A stretch of DNA of 64,000 nucleotides, from contig NZ_CP041656.2 of the NCBI RefSeq assembly GCF_007290395.2, positions 3,100,001-3,164,000 on the forward strand, read 5' to 3'. Within the stretch, counting starts at the first letter, position 1; every line of letters begins with the position of its first letter. Below, in pieces: positions 17,159 through 24,133 of this stretch. The notes beneath the pieces are model-generated. The model ran no database searches. It was given only the letters and a program-made list of their open reading frames with translations, and had not been told where the DNA came from. The position numbers were made by a program, and so were the translations under genes. The stretch comes from Bradyrhizobium cosmicum (GTDB lineage: Bacteria; Pseudomonadota; Alphaproteobacteria; Rhizobiales; Xanthobacteraceae).

Positions 17159-17324
17159 AGCTGCCGGCGGCGAGATGCAGCACAACGTTTAGTCCTTACT
17201 GATTAGCATGAACTGCAGTCTATCGCACCGAGCACCATCGGTTCACAGTCGTCCCTGCGATGTCGGCATCCTCCAAGACGGCATCCGAACCCAGTCAGAC
17301 AACTTGGCTAGAAAGGGATATTCC

Positions 17325-17723
17325 ATGCGCAAATTGTTTTTTGCCTCCGTTGCCGTGTTCGCTCTGTCTTCCGCCGCTCAAGCGGCCAACACCGCCAATA
17401 CAGTTCAGATCGGTGGCGCCAACAGCTCCTCCGTGACGCAGAACGGTGTGACGAATGACACCTCCAACACGACCCAGCTCGGCTTCTTCAATTCCGCGAC
17501 CACTTCGCAGGGTCTCGCCACTCCGTCACTCAACAATGCCAGCACGGTGACCCAGGTCGGCGGTATCGTCAATACGGCCACCACCATGCAGAACGCCTTC
17601 GGCGGCAACAGCAGCTCGATCTCTCAGAGCTCGTTCCCATTGCTGCCGCCGAGCAACAGCGCAACCGTCGGGCAGAACTCGATCCTGCTCTTCGGGAACA
17701 CCAGCGTCATCAACCAGCACTAG
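17325..17723 (+). CDS. secreted curlin-repeat protein 1
   Basis: A 132-residue precursor with a Sec signal peptide (MRKLFFASVAVFALSSAAQA). The mature part is Asn/Ser/Thr/Gln-rich and contains curlin-type units of the pattern Q-x-G-x2-N-x-(A/S)-x3-Q, e.g. QIGGANSSSVTQ and QLGFFNSATTSQ, plus one-residue-longer variants (QVGGIVNTATTMQ). These repeats are the strand-turn-strand steps of the CsgA/CsgB amyloid. The last two units are degenerate. It should be exported and could polymerise at the cell surface. First of five consecutive genes; none resembles the CsgE/F/G export factors. Confidence 0.85.
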   Translation: MRKLFFASVAVFALSSAAQAANTANTVQIGGANSSSVTQNGVTNDTSNTTQLGFFNSATTSQGLATPSLNNASTVTQVGGIVNTATTMQNAFGGNSSSISQSSFPLLPPSNSATVGQNSILLFGNTSVINQH

Positions 17724-17844
17724 TCCAGCCCCGAACGGTCCCGGGCGCCTCCCAGCGCGGTGCGTCCGGGCCGTCTCTGAAAGTACCGCACCCGAGCGGC
17801 CCGCCCGATGACGGATCGACGGCTGATATTCGCGGAGGAATCAC

Positions 17845-18243
17845 ATGCGCATCAAATTCATCATTGCGACGGTCGGCGCCCTCGGCGCGTTGACAGCTGT
17901 CGAGGCTCATGCCGGAAATTCGGCGAGCGTGCTGCAGTTCGGTGGAACGAACAGCTCCTTCATCTCCCAGAGCGGGGGCACCAGCAACACGGCCACCACC
18001 CTGCAATTCGGCACCACGAACTGGGCGACGACCCTACAAACGGGATCGCCGTTCTCGGTAAACTCGCTGACGATCGGGCAAGGCGGCTCGTCGACCGGCC
18101 CTGCGATCAACAATACGATCCTGGCCGGTCAGGGCGGCGGCTCGAACACGAGCCTGATCGGCCAGATCGGCACCAACAATGCAGCCTTGCTGTCTCAGTT
18201 CGGGCTTTTGAACGGATCGACGATTCTCCAGCAGACACCGTGA
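17845..18243 (+). CDS. secreted curlin-repeat protein 2
   Basis: A 132-residue precursor with a signal peptide (MRIKFIIATVGALGALTAVEAHA). It carries the cleanest curlin repeats of the group. QFGTTNWATTLQ fits Q-x-G-x2-N-x-A-x3-Q exactly, and the C-terminal third runs three units without interruption (QGGGSNTSLIGQ, QIGTNNAALLSQ, QFGLLNGSTILQ). A non-repeat insertion (SPFSVNSLTIGQGGSSTGPA) separates the two blocks. The start has an excellent GGAGGAATCAC. It is 121 nt downstream of curlin protein 1. By analogy it is a candidate major amyloid subunit. Confidence 0.88.
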   Translation: MRIKFIIATVGALGALTAVEAHAGNSASVLQFGGTNSSFISQSGGTSNTATTLQFGTTNWATTLQTGSPFSVNSLTIGQGGSSTGPAINNTILAGQGGGSNTSLIGQIGTNNAALLSQFGLLNGSTILQQTP

Positions 18244-18288
18244 CCGGGTGGTTCGTCCCTGATTTCCGCAACTGTGCAGAGGCCTGCC

Positions 18289-18702
18289 ATGAAATACCGC
18301 CTTCCCCCCGCCGCCAGTATCGCAGTTCTGATTGTCTGTTGCATGCAAGGTAGCCTGGCGCAGGCGCAAACCTTCGACTTCAAGAACGTCGTGTCGGTCA
18401 ACGGTCCTCCCGTCGTTGTGAACCAGAGCAGCCAGTTCAACATGACCGGCCTGTTCATGGTCGGCGGCAACACAAGCGGGACCGTCGTGCAAACCGGGAC
18501 CACGAACGCCGTCGGAATCCTGCAGTTCGGCGGAACGACGTCGGCATCGATCAGTCAGACCGGGATTTTCAATTCCGCATCGGTTGGCCAGACCGGCCAG
18601 TCGGCCACCAGCTTGCTGTCCCAGCTCGGCACCATGAACGCGGGGGCGATCGCGCAGTTCGGAACGATCAACTCGTCGACGGTGATCCAGAAAAGCCCAT
18701 AA
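18289..18702 (+). CDS. secreted curlin-repeat protein 3
   Basis: A 137-residue precursor with a signal peptide to about residue 30 (after SLAQAQ). After a non-repetitive N-terminal segment (FDFKNVVSVNGPPVVVNQSS), curlin units continue almost in phase to the C-terminus: QTGTTNAVGILQ, QFGGTTSASISQ, QTGIFNSASVGQ, QLGTMNAGAIAQ and QFGTINSSTVIQ. It differs from proteins 1 and 2 in its N-terminal half, which may make it a specialised subunit. Start at ATG 18289 with GAGG upstream, 45 nt after protein 2. Confidence 0.87.
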   Translation: MKYRLPPAASIAVLIVCCMQGSLAQAQTFDFKNVVSVNGPPVVVNQSSQFNMTGLFMVGGNTSGTVVQTGTTNAVGILQFGGTTSASISQTGIFNSASVGQTGQSATSLLSQLGTMNAGAIAQFGTINSSTVIQKSP

Positions 18703-18746
18703 GACGCGCGCATCGTTGCGATGTGAAGATGAATGGGGGAAGCGCA

Positions 18747-19196
18747 ATGAGATGCGGCAGGCAGATCTTGGCGACGACCGCAGCGTTCGCAGTCATGTGC
18801 GCGGTGACCGAAGCATCCGCGGGATCCGTCCAGCGCAGCGTGACGAACCGGAACGTGAGCATCGAAACGATCGTGCAATTCGGCGACAATGTTCAGCCGG
18901 TCACGATCGAGGAGAACAGCCGCATCAATATCGCGCGGGTGATCCAGATCGGCGGCACTGGTACCGTGGATGCGACGATCATCCAGAACGGTACCCGCAA
19001 CTATGCTAACGTGATCCAGGTGGGCGGCACTACCAATGCGGCGATCGGTCAATCTGGTGCGAGCAATACCGCCGACATCACCCAGATCGGTAATTCGACC
19101 AATGCTCTCCTGCTGCAGATCGGGGACATGAACTCGGGCGCGGTAAGGCAGTTCGGACGCTTCAACTGGCTCGCGATATTTCAATTTGGCCGATGA
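18747..19196 (+). CDS. secreted curlin-repeat protein 4
   Basis: A 149-residue precursor with a signal peptide (MRCGRQILATTAAFAVMCAVTEASA). It contains about seven curlin-type units: QFGDNVQPVTIE, QIGGTGTVDATIIQ, QNGTRNYANVIQ, QVGGTTNAAIGQ, QSGASNTADITQ, QIGNSTNALLLQ, QIGDMNSGAVRQ. It ends abruptly in QFGR, with more charged residues (E, R, D) than its sisters. In enterobacterial curli, charged repeats mark the nucleator CsgB, so this may be the nucleator-like member (inference). The ATG follows GGGGGAAG. Its stop overlaps a possible earlier start of gene 5. Confidence 0.86.
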   Translation: MRCGRQILATTAAFAVMCAVTEASAGSVQRSVTNRNVSIETIVQFGDNVQPVTIEENSRINIARVIQIGGTGTVDATIIQNGTRNYANVIQVGGTTNAAIGQSGASNTADITQIGNSTNALLLQIGDMNSGAVRQFGRFNWLAIFQFGR

Positions 19197-19216
19197 CCGA
19201 AACAAAGAGGTGTGAC

Positions 19217-19507
19217 ATGAAGTTTCTGCTGCTCGCATCCGGGATGAGCCTCATGGCCATGATCGGGATCGCTTCGGCCGGGGCCGGCGAATCCGGCGAT
19301 GGCCACACCACCGCTGTCCAGGACGAGAACGGGACAGCGGTGATCACGCAAAGCGGCGATCCTGCGCACGCCGAGGTCAGGGTCGACAAGGAGCCCGGCC
19401 GCACGACGATCACCCGCCGCAGCGGCGGCAATACCGCCATCGTCTCGCAAGGCAATGGAAATGCGCAGGACATGCTCGACTGGCTGCGCAAACAGCAGGG
19501 CCGCTGA
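19217..19507 (+). CDS. secreted protein 5 of the curlin cluster
   Basis: A 96-residue precursor with a signal peptide (MKFLLLASGMSLMAMIGIASA). The mature part has only weak repeat traces (VQDENGTAVITQSG and SGGNTAIVSQGNGNAQ) and is rich in charged residues, ending in MLDWLRKQQGR. It is encoded 20 nt after protein 4 with AGAGGTG as ribosome binding site, so it is almost surely co-transcribed. It might be an assembly, nucleation or capping factor; there is no sequence basis for naming it CsgC, E or F. Confidence 0.8.
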   Translation: MKFLLLASGMSLMAMIGIASAGAGESGDGHTTAVQDENGTAVITQSGDPAHAEVRVDKEPGRTTITRRSGGNTAIVSQGNGNAQDMLDWLRKQQGR

Positions 19508-19652
19508 GCGAGCAGAGGCTGCGATTCTGCCGCACCGGGTTCCCCGTTAATCTCGTGCCTTAACCAATAATTAATTATAGGTTTGCGGCTGGGCGACGGC
19601 CCGGCCTAGCGTGCAATGGGGAGCCGCGAAGCCAAACGAGTTGGTGCGTATC

Positions 19653-20105
19653 ATGATGTCCAGATCATTTGGGGCGCTCGTCGCCTCGTTCAGCGCCGCC
19701 GCGCTGCTCCTTGCCTCCAGCGACAGTTTTGCAAGACCTGGCGGCGCCGCGCCGCATGGTGTTGCAATTGGCGCTGCGCCGTCCGGCCCGGGGGCGCGTC
19801 CGTCGATTTCGCCGGGCGCCCGTTTCCGCGGCCGCAACACGCCCTGGGTCTACTGGCCGGGCGGTGGCGGGTTCTTCTACGACAATGCCGGCTATAACCA
19901 GCCCTTCGTCGATGCCGGGCAGCCGGCCTCGACCGATATCCGCTACACCTACACCTATGACGTTCCTTGGGACTGGACCCATCGCTTCCCACCTAACGTG
20001 GTGCCGTCCGACCGGCCCTATGTGCCGAGTTGCCCGACGGAGCAGGTGACGGTGCCTGGCCGCGGCGGCGGCGAGCACACCGTCAACATCATGCGCTGTT
20101 ACTGA
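19653..20105 (+). CDS. secreted Gly/Pro-rich hypothetical protein
   Basis: A 150-residue precursor beginning MMSRSFGALVASFSAAALLL with a signal peptide ending near the SFA of residues 25-27. The mature chain starts with a Pro/Gly/Ala-rich stretch, then YWPGGGGFFYDNAG, an aromatic segment with YTYTYDVPWDW, and ends VNIMRCY with two Cys (CPTEQ, RCY). Family not recognised. It is in the same direction as the curlin genes but separated by 145 nt that include an AT-rich promoter-like stretch, so it may be separate. The ribosome binding site is weak. Confidence 0.7.
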   Translation: MMSRSFGALVASFSAAALLLASSDSFARPGGAAPHGVAIGAAPSGPGARPSISPGARFRGRNTPWVYWPGGGGFFYDNAGYNQPFVDAGQPASTDIRYTYTYDVPWDWTHRFPPNVVPSDRPYVPSCPTEQVTVPGRGGGEHTVNIMRCY

Positions 20106-20111
20106 GCGGCG

Positions 20112-20954
20112 CTAGCCGAGCTCGAAGCTGGTCACGCCGAAGACGCGGTCGATCCGCAGCGGCGCGATCGGCCCTGTGTACATCCGCGCCGTCTCGAACA
20201 CCGGCTTGAGGCCGAGCGTTTCGGCGAGCGCGATGGCCTCGCGATTGACGGCGGGGACGTCGAGGAAAACGTCGCCGCCGCCTGTGCTCGCGAGCAAGGC
20301 CTGCACGACGGCCTCTGCCGACGCGCGGTCGTCGGCGACGAGCGGGCCGATCTTGTGGCCGCTCCGGCACGGCCGGATCACGCCCCACGCAGCAAGCTTG
20401 CCATCGCGCATCAGCGCGCGGCCGACATGACCCGATGTCGTGATCCAGGCGCGCAGGAACGCGCTGCGCGGAGCCGGGAAGACCGTGGAATCATCGGCTT
20501 CCACAAGCGCGAACGGGATCGTGTCCAGCGCGACGAGGTCGGCGGGCAGTTTCGTCGAGGCGGTGACGATGCCGCCGTAGCGGATGTTGGCATAAGAGAG
20601 CCGGAAACCGGATTTTCTGTAATTGTCCTGCTGTGCCGCGACACCGTCGAGCCCGATCACCCGCGCGCCCGCATGCGCGACCGCCGCGTTCCAGATCCGC
20701 AGGCCGTGGCCCGCGCCGCGCAAGCCTGAGCGCACGATGTAGAAACCGAGGAAGGCGAAGCGATCGTCGTAGTTGACGCAGGAGACGGTGGCGACCGGCT
20801 CGCCGTCGATCTCTCCGACGAAGAAGCCCGCCGGGTCGGGAATCGCGAAACAGGCGGCGTCGGAGCGGCCCGGATTCCAGCCCTCGGCCGCCGCCCAGTC
20901 GACGGCGAGGGCGATCTCCTCGGGACGCAAATTGCGGATTTGCAAATCGCTCAT
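20112..20954 (-). CDS. GNAT family N-acetyltransferase with C-terminal extra domain
   Basis: A 280-residue protein. The N-terminal GNAT fold (residues 1-130) shows FVGEIDGEPVATVS and FYIVRSGLRGAGHGLRIWNAA, which contains the acetyl-CoA loop, followed by IGLDGVAAQQDNYRKSGFRL. The C-terminal ~140 residues match the second domain found in two-domain GNAT proteins (Acetyltransf_18 type), with RALMRDGKLAAWGVIRPCRSGHKIGPLVADD. The acceptor substrate is unknown. It is convergent with the preceding gene with a 6-nt gap. Confidence 0.9.
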   Translation of the reverse strand: MSDLQIRNLRPEEIALAVDWAAAEGWNPGRSDAACFAIPDPAGFFVGEIDGEPVATVSCVNYDDRFAFLGFYIVRSGLRGAGHGLRIWNAAVAHAGARVIGLDGVAAQQDNYRKSGFRLSYANIRYGGIVTASTKLPADLVALDTIPFALVEADDSTVFPAPRSAFLRAWITTSGHVGRALMRDGKLAAWGVIRPCRSGHKIGPLVADDRASAEAVVQALLASTGGGDVFLDVPAVNREAIALAETLGLKPVFETARMYTGPIAPLRIDRVFGVTSFELG

Positions 20955-21068
20955 GACGCATGCCCTCGGCTGTGGACCTGCCGGCAGGTCCGGCGGTAGA
21001 AGGCCTGATGATAGGCCGGGCCATAGCAGACTGAAACCGGGCTCGCCTCAACATGGGGATGATCGGTC

Positions 21069-21773
21069 ATGGCAGCAGAGAAGGTCGCACTCGTCACCGC
21101 CGGCGGCAGCGGCATGGGAGCAGGAGCCGCGCGTCGGCTCGCGGCCGATGGTTTTCGTGTCGCGATCCTGTCGTCCTCCGGCAAGGGCGAGGCGCTGGCG
21201 GCCGAGCTCGGCGGGCTTGGCATCACAGGCTCCAACAAGTCGAATGACGATCTGAAACGCCTCGTCGACGGCGCGATGGCGAAGTGGGGACGCATCGACG
21301 TGCTCGTCAACAGCGCGGGTCACGGTCCGCGCGCGGCGATCACCGAGATTACCGACGAGCAGTGGCACACCGGCCTCGATACCTATCTGCTCAACGTGAT
21401 CCGTCCGACCCGGCTGGTGACGCCGGTGATGCAGGCGCAGAAGGCCGGCGCCATCATCAACATCTCGACCGCCTGGGCGTTCGAGCCGAGCGCGATGTTT
21501 CCGACCTCCGCGGTGTTCCGGGCGGGCCTTGCCGCCTTCACGAAGATCTTCACCGACACCCACGCCGCCGACAACATCCGCATGAACAACGTGCTGCCGG
21601 GCTGGATCGACAGCCTGCCGCAGCTGGATGCGCGCCGCGACAGCGTGCCGATGAAGCGCTACGGCAAGGTCGAGGAGATCGCGGCGACGATCGCGTTTTT
21701 GGCGTCTGACGGCGCCGCCTACATCACCGGCCAGAACATCCGCGTCGACGGCGGACTGACGCGCTCGGTCTGA
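21069..21773 (+). CDS. SDR family protein lacking the YxxxK motif
   Basis: A 234-residue Rossmann-fold protein of the short-chain dehydrogenase/reductase family. Cofactor site TAGGSGMG (residues 10-17), NSAG (81-84), NIST (131-134) and the C-terminal ITGQNIRVDGGLTRSV are conserved. The segment that should contain Tyr-x3-Lys reads TSAVFRAGL, so Ser147 and Arg151 stand in their places. Either catalysis is altered or the protein is a binding or regulatory paralogue. The next gene follows after a 342-nt gap, and no operon partner is present. I recall relatives with this SAVFRAG sequence in Rhizobiales, annotated as oxidoreductases. Confidence 0.85.
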   Translation: MAAEKVALVTAGGSGMGAGAARRLAADGFRVAILSSSGKGEALAAELGGLGITGSNKSNDDLKRLVDGAMAKWGRIDVLVNSAGHGPRAAITEITDEQWHTGLDTYLLNVIRPTRLVTPVMQAQKAGAIINISTAWAFEPSAMFPTSAVFRAGLAAFTKIFTDTHAADNIRMNNVLPGWIDSLPQLDARRDSVPMKRYGKVEEIAATIAFLASDGAAYITGQNIRVDGGLTRSV

Positions 21774-22115
21774 ACCGGGGAGATTCGAGCCGCGCTGGCG
21801 CGGCCTTGTCGTGACGCGACGCGGACGTGCGTTGCGCGTCGCTGCTGACGGGTGATGCGTGGCTGGCTCCGGCCTTGCCGGGGCTATCTGTTGTTGAGTG
21901 CCACGCGCGAGCTTCGGCAGGTCATTGCGTGTCGGTTCAGTCACACCCCTCACGTTTCGTGCGCGCGGGATCATTCAGTTCGCCATAGTCCGGGAGGGTT
22001 CGCTGCAGTCCAAGACGCGAAGCAGTCGGCCACTCCATACCCGATCCGAGCCGGATGTCGTCCATCCGCAGATTCGGTAACGCGATGTTCGATCGCGTGA
22101 GGCAAGGGGACTGGA
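21774..22115. other. intergenic region with no identified gene
   Basis: 342 nt upstream of the outer-membrane protein gene. Short open frames here have no supporting start or similarity. It should contain the barrel-protein promoter; no clear box was found. Confidence 0.4.
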
Positions 22116-22940
22116 ATGAAGACTTTTTCGCTGGCAGTGGCCATGGTTGTTACGGCCACCGCATCCGTGCAGGCGGCCGACCTTGCGGCGCACTACACCA
22201 AGGCGCCAGCCGCCAACTGGACCGGTTTCTACGTTGGCGCCAATGTCGGTGGGCAGTGGGGCAGTGGGGACCCGAGCACCTCGACCATCGCGATCCCGGG
22301 GGGCTATTTCGATCCTACCAGCATTCCCGCCGTCAACGCGGTCGGCGCCCAGAGCATCAATAGCTCCAGCGTCACCGGCGGATTCTCGGCAGGTTATAAC
22401 TGGCAGGTCAACCACGCCGTGCTGGGTCTCGAAGGCGACATCAACTACTTCGGCTTCAGGGGGAGTGCGGCGGGCACGGCCTTGTACCCCTGCTGCGCAC
22501 CGGACACCTTCACCGTCAATTCGTCGGTCTCGGCGGACTGGCTCGCCACCATCCGCGGCCGCCTTGGTTTCCTGGTGGCTCCGGCCTGGTTGATCTACGG
22601 CACGGGCGGCGCAGCAATTGCGGAGGTCAAGGGCAGTTTCAACTTCAGCGACACGTCGTCGGCGGCAATGAGGGAGTCCGCCGTGATCCGCGACACCCGC
22701 CTCGGCTGGACCGCGGGCGTCGGCACCGAATACGCCTTTGGCGGGGGCTGGTCTCTGAAGGCGGAATATCTCTATGTCGATCTCGGCCGTGCCTCGGCGA
22801 CCAGCACCAATCTGGTTCGCTCTATCGATGGGCTGCAATTCCCGGGCAACGTCTACACGCACTTGCTCGACCTCAAGGCGAACATCGTGCGGGTCGGCGT
22901 GAACTACAAGTTCGGTGAACCGGGTGCCGCCAGGTACTGA
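22116..22940 (+). CDS. outer membrane beta-barrel protein (Omp25/Omp31 family)
   Basis: A 274-residue precursor with a 20-residue signal peptide (MKTFSLAVAMVVTATASVQA). WTGFYVGANVGGQWG at the mature N-terminus is the first strand of the Omp31/Omp25 barrels found in Rhizobiales. Later strands include NHAVLGLEGDINYFGF, LGWTAGVGTEYAFGGGWSLK and AEYLYVDLGRAS. The final strand NIVRVGVNYKF is followed by eight extra residues (GEPGAARY), so the chain does not end on the usual Phe. The ATG follows AGGGGACTGGA. Role probably structural or porin-like. Confidence 0.93.
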   Translation: MKTFSLAVAMVVTATASVQAADLAAHYTKAPAANWTGFYVGANVGGQWGSGDPSTSTIAIPGGYFDPTSIPAVNAVGAQSINSSSVTGGFSAGYNWQVNHAVLGLEGDINYFGFRGSAAGTALYPCCAPDTFTVNSSVSADWLATIRGRLGFLVAPAWLIYGTGGAAIAEVKGSFNFSDTSSAAMRESAVIRDTRLGWTAGVGTEYAFGGGWSLKAEYLYVDLGRASATSTNLVRSIDGLQFPGNVYTHLLDLKANIVRVGVNYKFGEPGAARY

Positions 22941-22968
22941 ACTTCATCCCGTTCCTATTCTGGCGGCG

Positions 22969-22995
22969 AAAGCCCCGGCGTGAAGCCGGGGCTTT
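22969..22995 (+). terminator. intrinsic terminator after the barrel protein gene
   Basis: AAAGCCCCGGC (22969-22979) pairs with GCCGGGGCTTT (22985-22995), an 11-bp stem with a 5-nt loop; the stem itself supplies the A/T ends, followed by CTGCTT. Confidence 0.85.
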
Positions 22996-23133
22996 CTGCT
23001 TGATGGCACTGTTCAGTGCGCAGCCGCCAGCTGCGCCGGCGCAAGCAGGATCTTGTGGCGGGCGAAAGAAGACGAGGTCCCGATTCACGCTTGCGCGTTA
23101 CGGGTTCCGCCATCGGCTCGCGAATTTAACTTA

Positions 23134-23197
23134 GCTAACCGGCTAACAATTATTGACGCTCAGGCCCCCGGCTTGTATAGTTAGCTTCATGGCTAAC
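23134..23197 (+). promoter_or_regulatory. ArsR gene promoter with overlapping operator; probable leaderless transcript
   Basis: TTGACG (23153-23158) and TATAGT (23176-23181), 17 bp apart, form a good sigma-70 promoter. Transcription should begin 6-7 nt after the -10 box, at or next to the ATG (23189), so the mRNA would have essentially no leader. GTTAGC-ttcatg-GCTAAC (23180-23197) is a perfect 6+6 inverted repeat that spans the -10 edge and the start codon, and two more GCTAAC copies lie at 23134-23139 and 23142-23147. These fit an ArsR-type autoregulatory operator. Confidence 0.7.
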
Positions 23198-23572
23198 CAA
23201 TTATCCCGCCTCGACCAGGTTTTCGCCGCCCTTGCCGATCCCACAAGGCGGGCGATCGTGATGCGGCTCTGCGCCGGCGAGGCGTCGGTCGGCGAGCTTG
23301 CCGATCCCTTCGACATGGCGCTGCCAAGCCTGATGAAACACATCCATGTGCTGGAGACGAGCGGGCTCGTGCAGTCGGAGAAATCCGGCCGCGTGCGCAC
23401 CTGCCGCCTCAGTCCCGACGCGCTCCTTGGTGCGGAAGACTGGTTCCAGCAGCAGCGCGCGATCTGGGAGGCCCGGCTCGACCGGTTCGAGGCTTACGTA
23501 ATGAAGCTCAAGAAGGAGCGGGAGCCGGCCGGAAAGCCGTCCCGAACACGCAAACGGAAAGGTGCCAAGTGA
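23189..23572 (+). CDS. ArsR family transcriptional regulator
   Basis: A 127-residue winged-helix repressor. LDQVFAALADPTRRAIVMRL opens the domain, ELADPFDMALPSLMKHIHVLE is the recognition region and EKSGRVRTCRL the wing. The lack of the usual metal-binding Cys pair (CVC) suggests this belongs to the ArsR subgroup that accompanies SRPBCC proteins rather than metal sensors. The start codon is inside the likely operator and the transcript is probably leaderless. It overlaps the next gene (TGATG), so both are one operon. Confidence 0.93.
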   Translation: MANQLSRLDQVFAALADPTRRAIVMRLCAGEASVGELADPFDMALPSLMKHIHVLETSGLVQSEKSGRVRTCRLSPDALLGAEDWFQQQRAIWEARLDRFEAYVMKLKKEREPAGKPSRTRKRKGAK

Positions 23573-24063
23573 TGACGAACTCTCCCAATCCCGCCCTGTC
23601 GCAATGGTCGCTCGACCGCGAGATCGTGATGTCGCGCGTGGTCGACGCGCCGCGCGATCTCGTGTTCGAGGCGTGGTCCGACCCGAAGCATCTGCCGCAA
23701 TGGTTCGGCCCGAAGGGCTTCAAGGTCGAGACCTTCGAGATCGACGTGCGCGTCGGCGGTGTCTGGCGCTTCAACATGATCGGCCCGGACGGCACGGTCT
23801 ATCCGAACCGGATGCGCTTTCGCCGCATCGAGCGGCCGTCCCTGATGGAGATGGACCATGGTGTCGACCAGGACGAGGATCCCGGCATGTTCCGCTTCAC
23901 CGTCACGTTCGCCGAGCAGAGCAACGGCAAGACCGTGCTGATGATGCGGCAGCTGGCCTCGAGCGCCGAGCAGCGCGACGGCATGATCGGCTTCGGTGCT
24001 GTCGAATACGGCTACCAGACGCTGGACAAGCTAGCGGCGTATGTCGGTGGGATGAAGAGGTAG
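23572..24063 (+). CDS. SRPBCC (AHSA1-like) protein
   Basis: A 163-residue START/AHSA1-like protein. RVVDAPRDLVFEAWSDPKHL is the typical first strand and helix, followed by QWFGPKGFKVETFEIDVRVG and the last helix YGYQTLDKLAAYV. These small proteins bind hydrophobic ligands in a deep cavity and are very often encoded after an ArsR regulator, as here (ATG overlaps the regulator's TGA). Ligand unknown. Confidence 0.93.
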   Translation: MTNSPNPALSQWSLDREIVMSRVVDAPRDLVFEAWSDPKHLPQWFGPKGFKVETFEIDVRVGGVWRFNMIGPDGTVYPNRMRFRRIERPSLMEMDHGVDQDEDPGMFRFTVTFAEQSNGKTVLMMRQLASSAEQRDGMIGFGAVEYGYQTLDKLAAYVGGMKR

Positions 24064-24067
24064 ACCC

Positions 24068-24109
24068 GCCGTCTCAGTCGTCAAGCCCGGCCATGACGGA
24101 TGAGACGGC
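24068..24109. terminator. nested palindrome between convergent genes
   Basis: GCCGTCTCA (24068-24076) and TGAGACGGC (24101-24109) are a perfect 9-bp inverted repeat. Inside, CGTCA (24079-24083) and TGACG (24094-24098) pair again around AGCCCGGCCA. The inside resembles half of the CGTCATGGCCGGG palindrome seen at 62544-62574, so this may be a degraded dispersed element used as a two-way terminator. Confidence 0.55.
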
Positions 24110-24133
24110 AGGAGCGCGCTTCACTCGCAGCCT

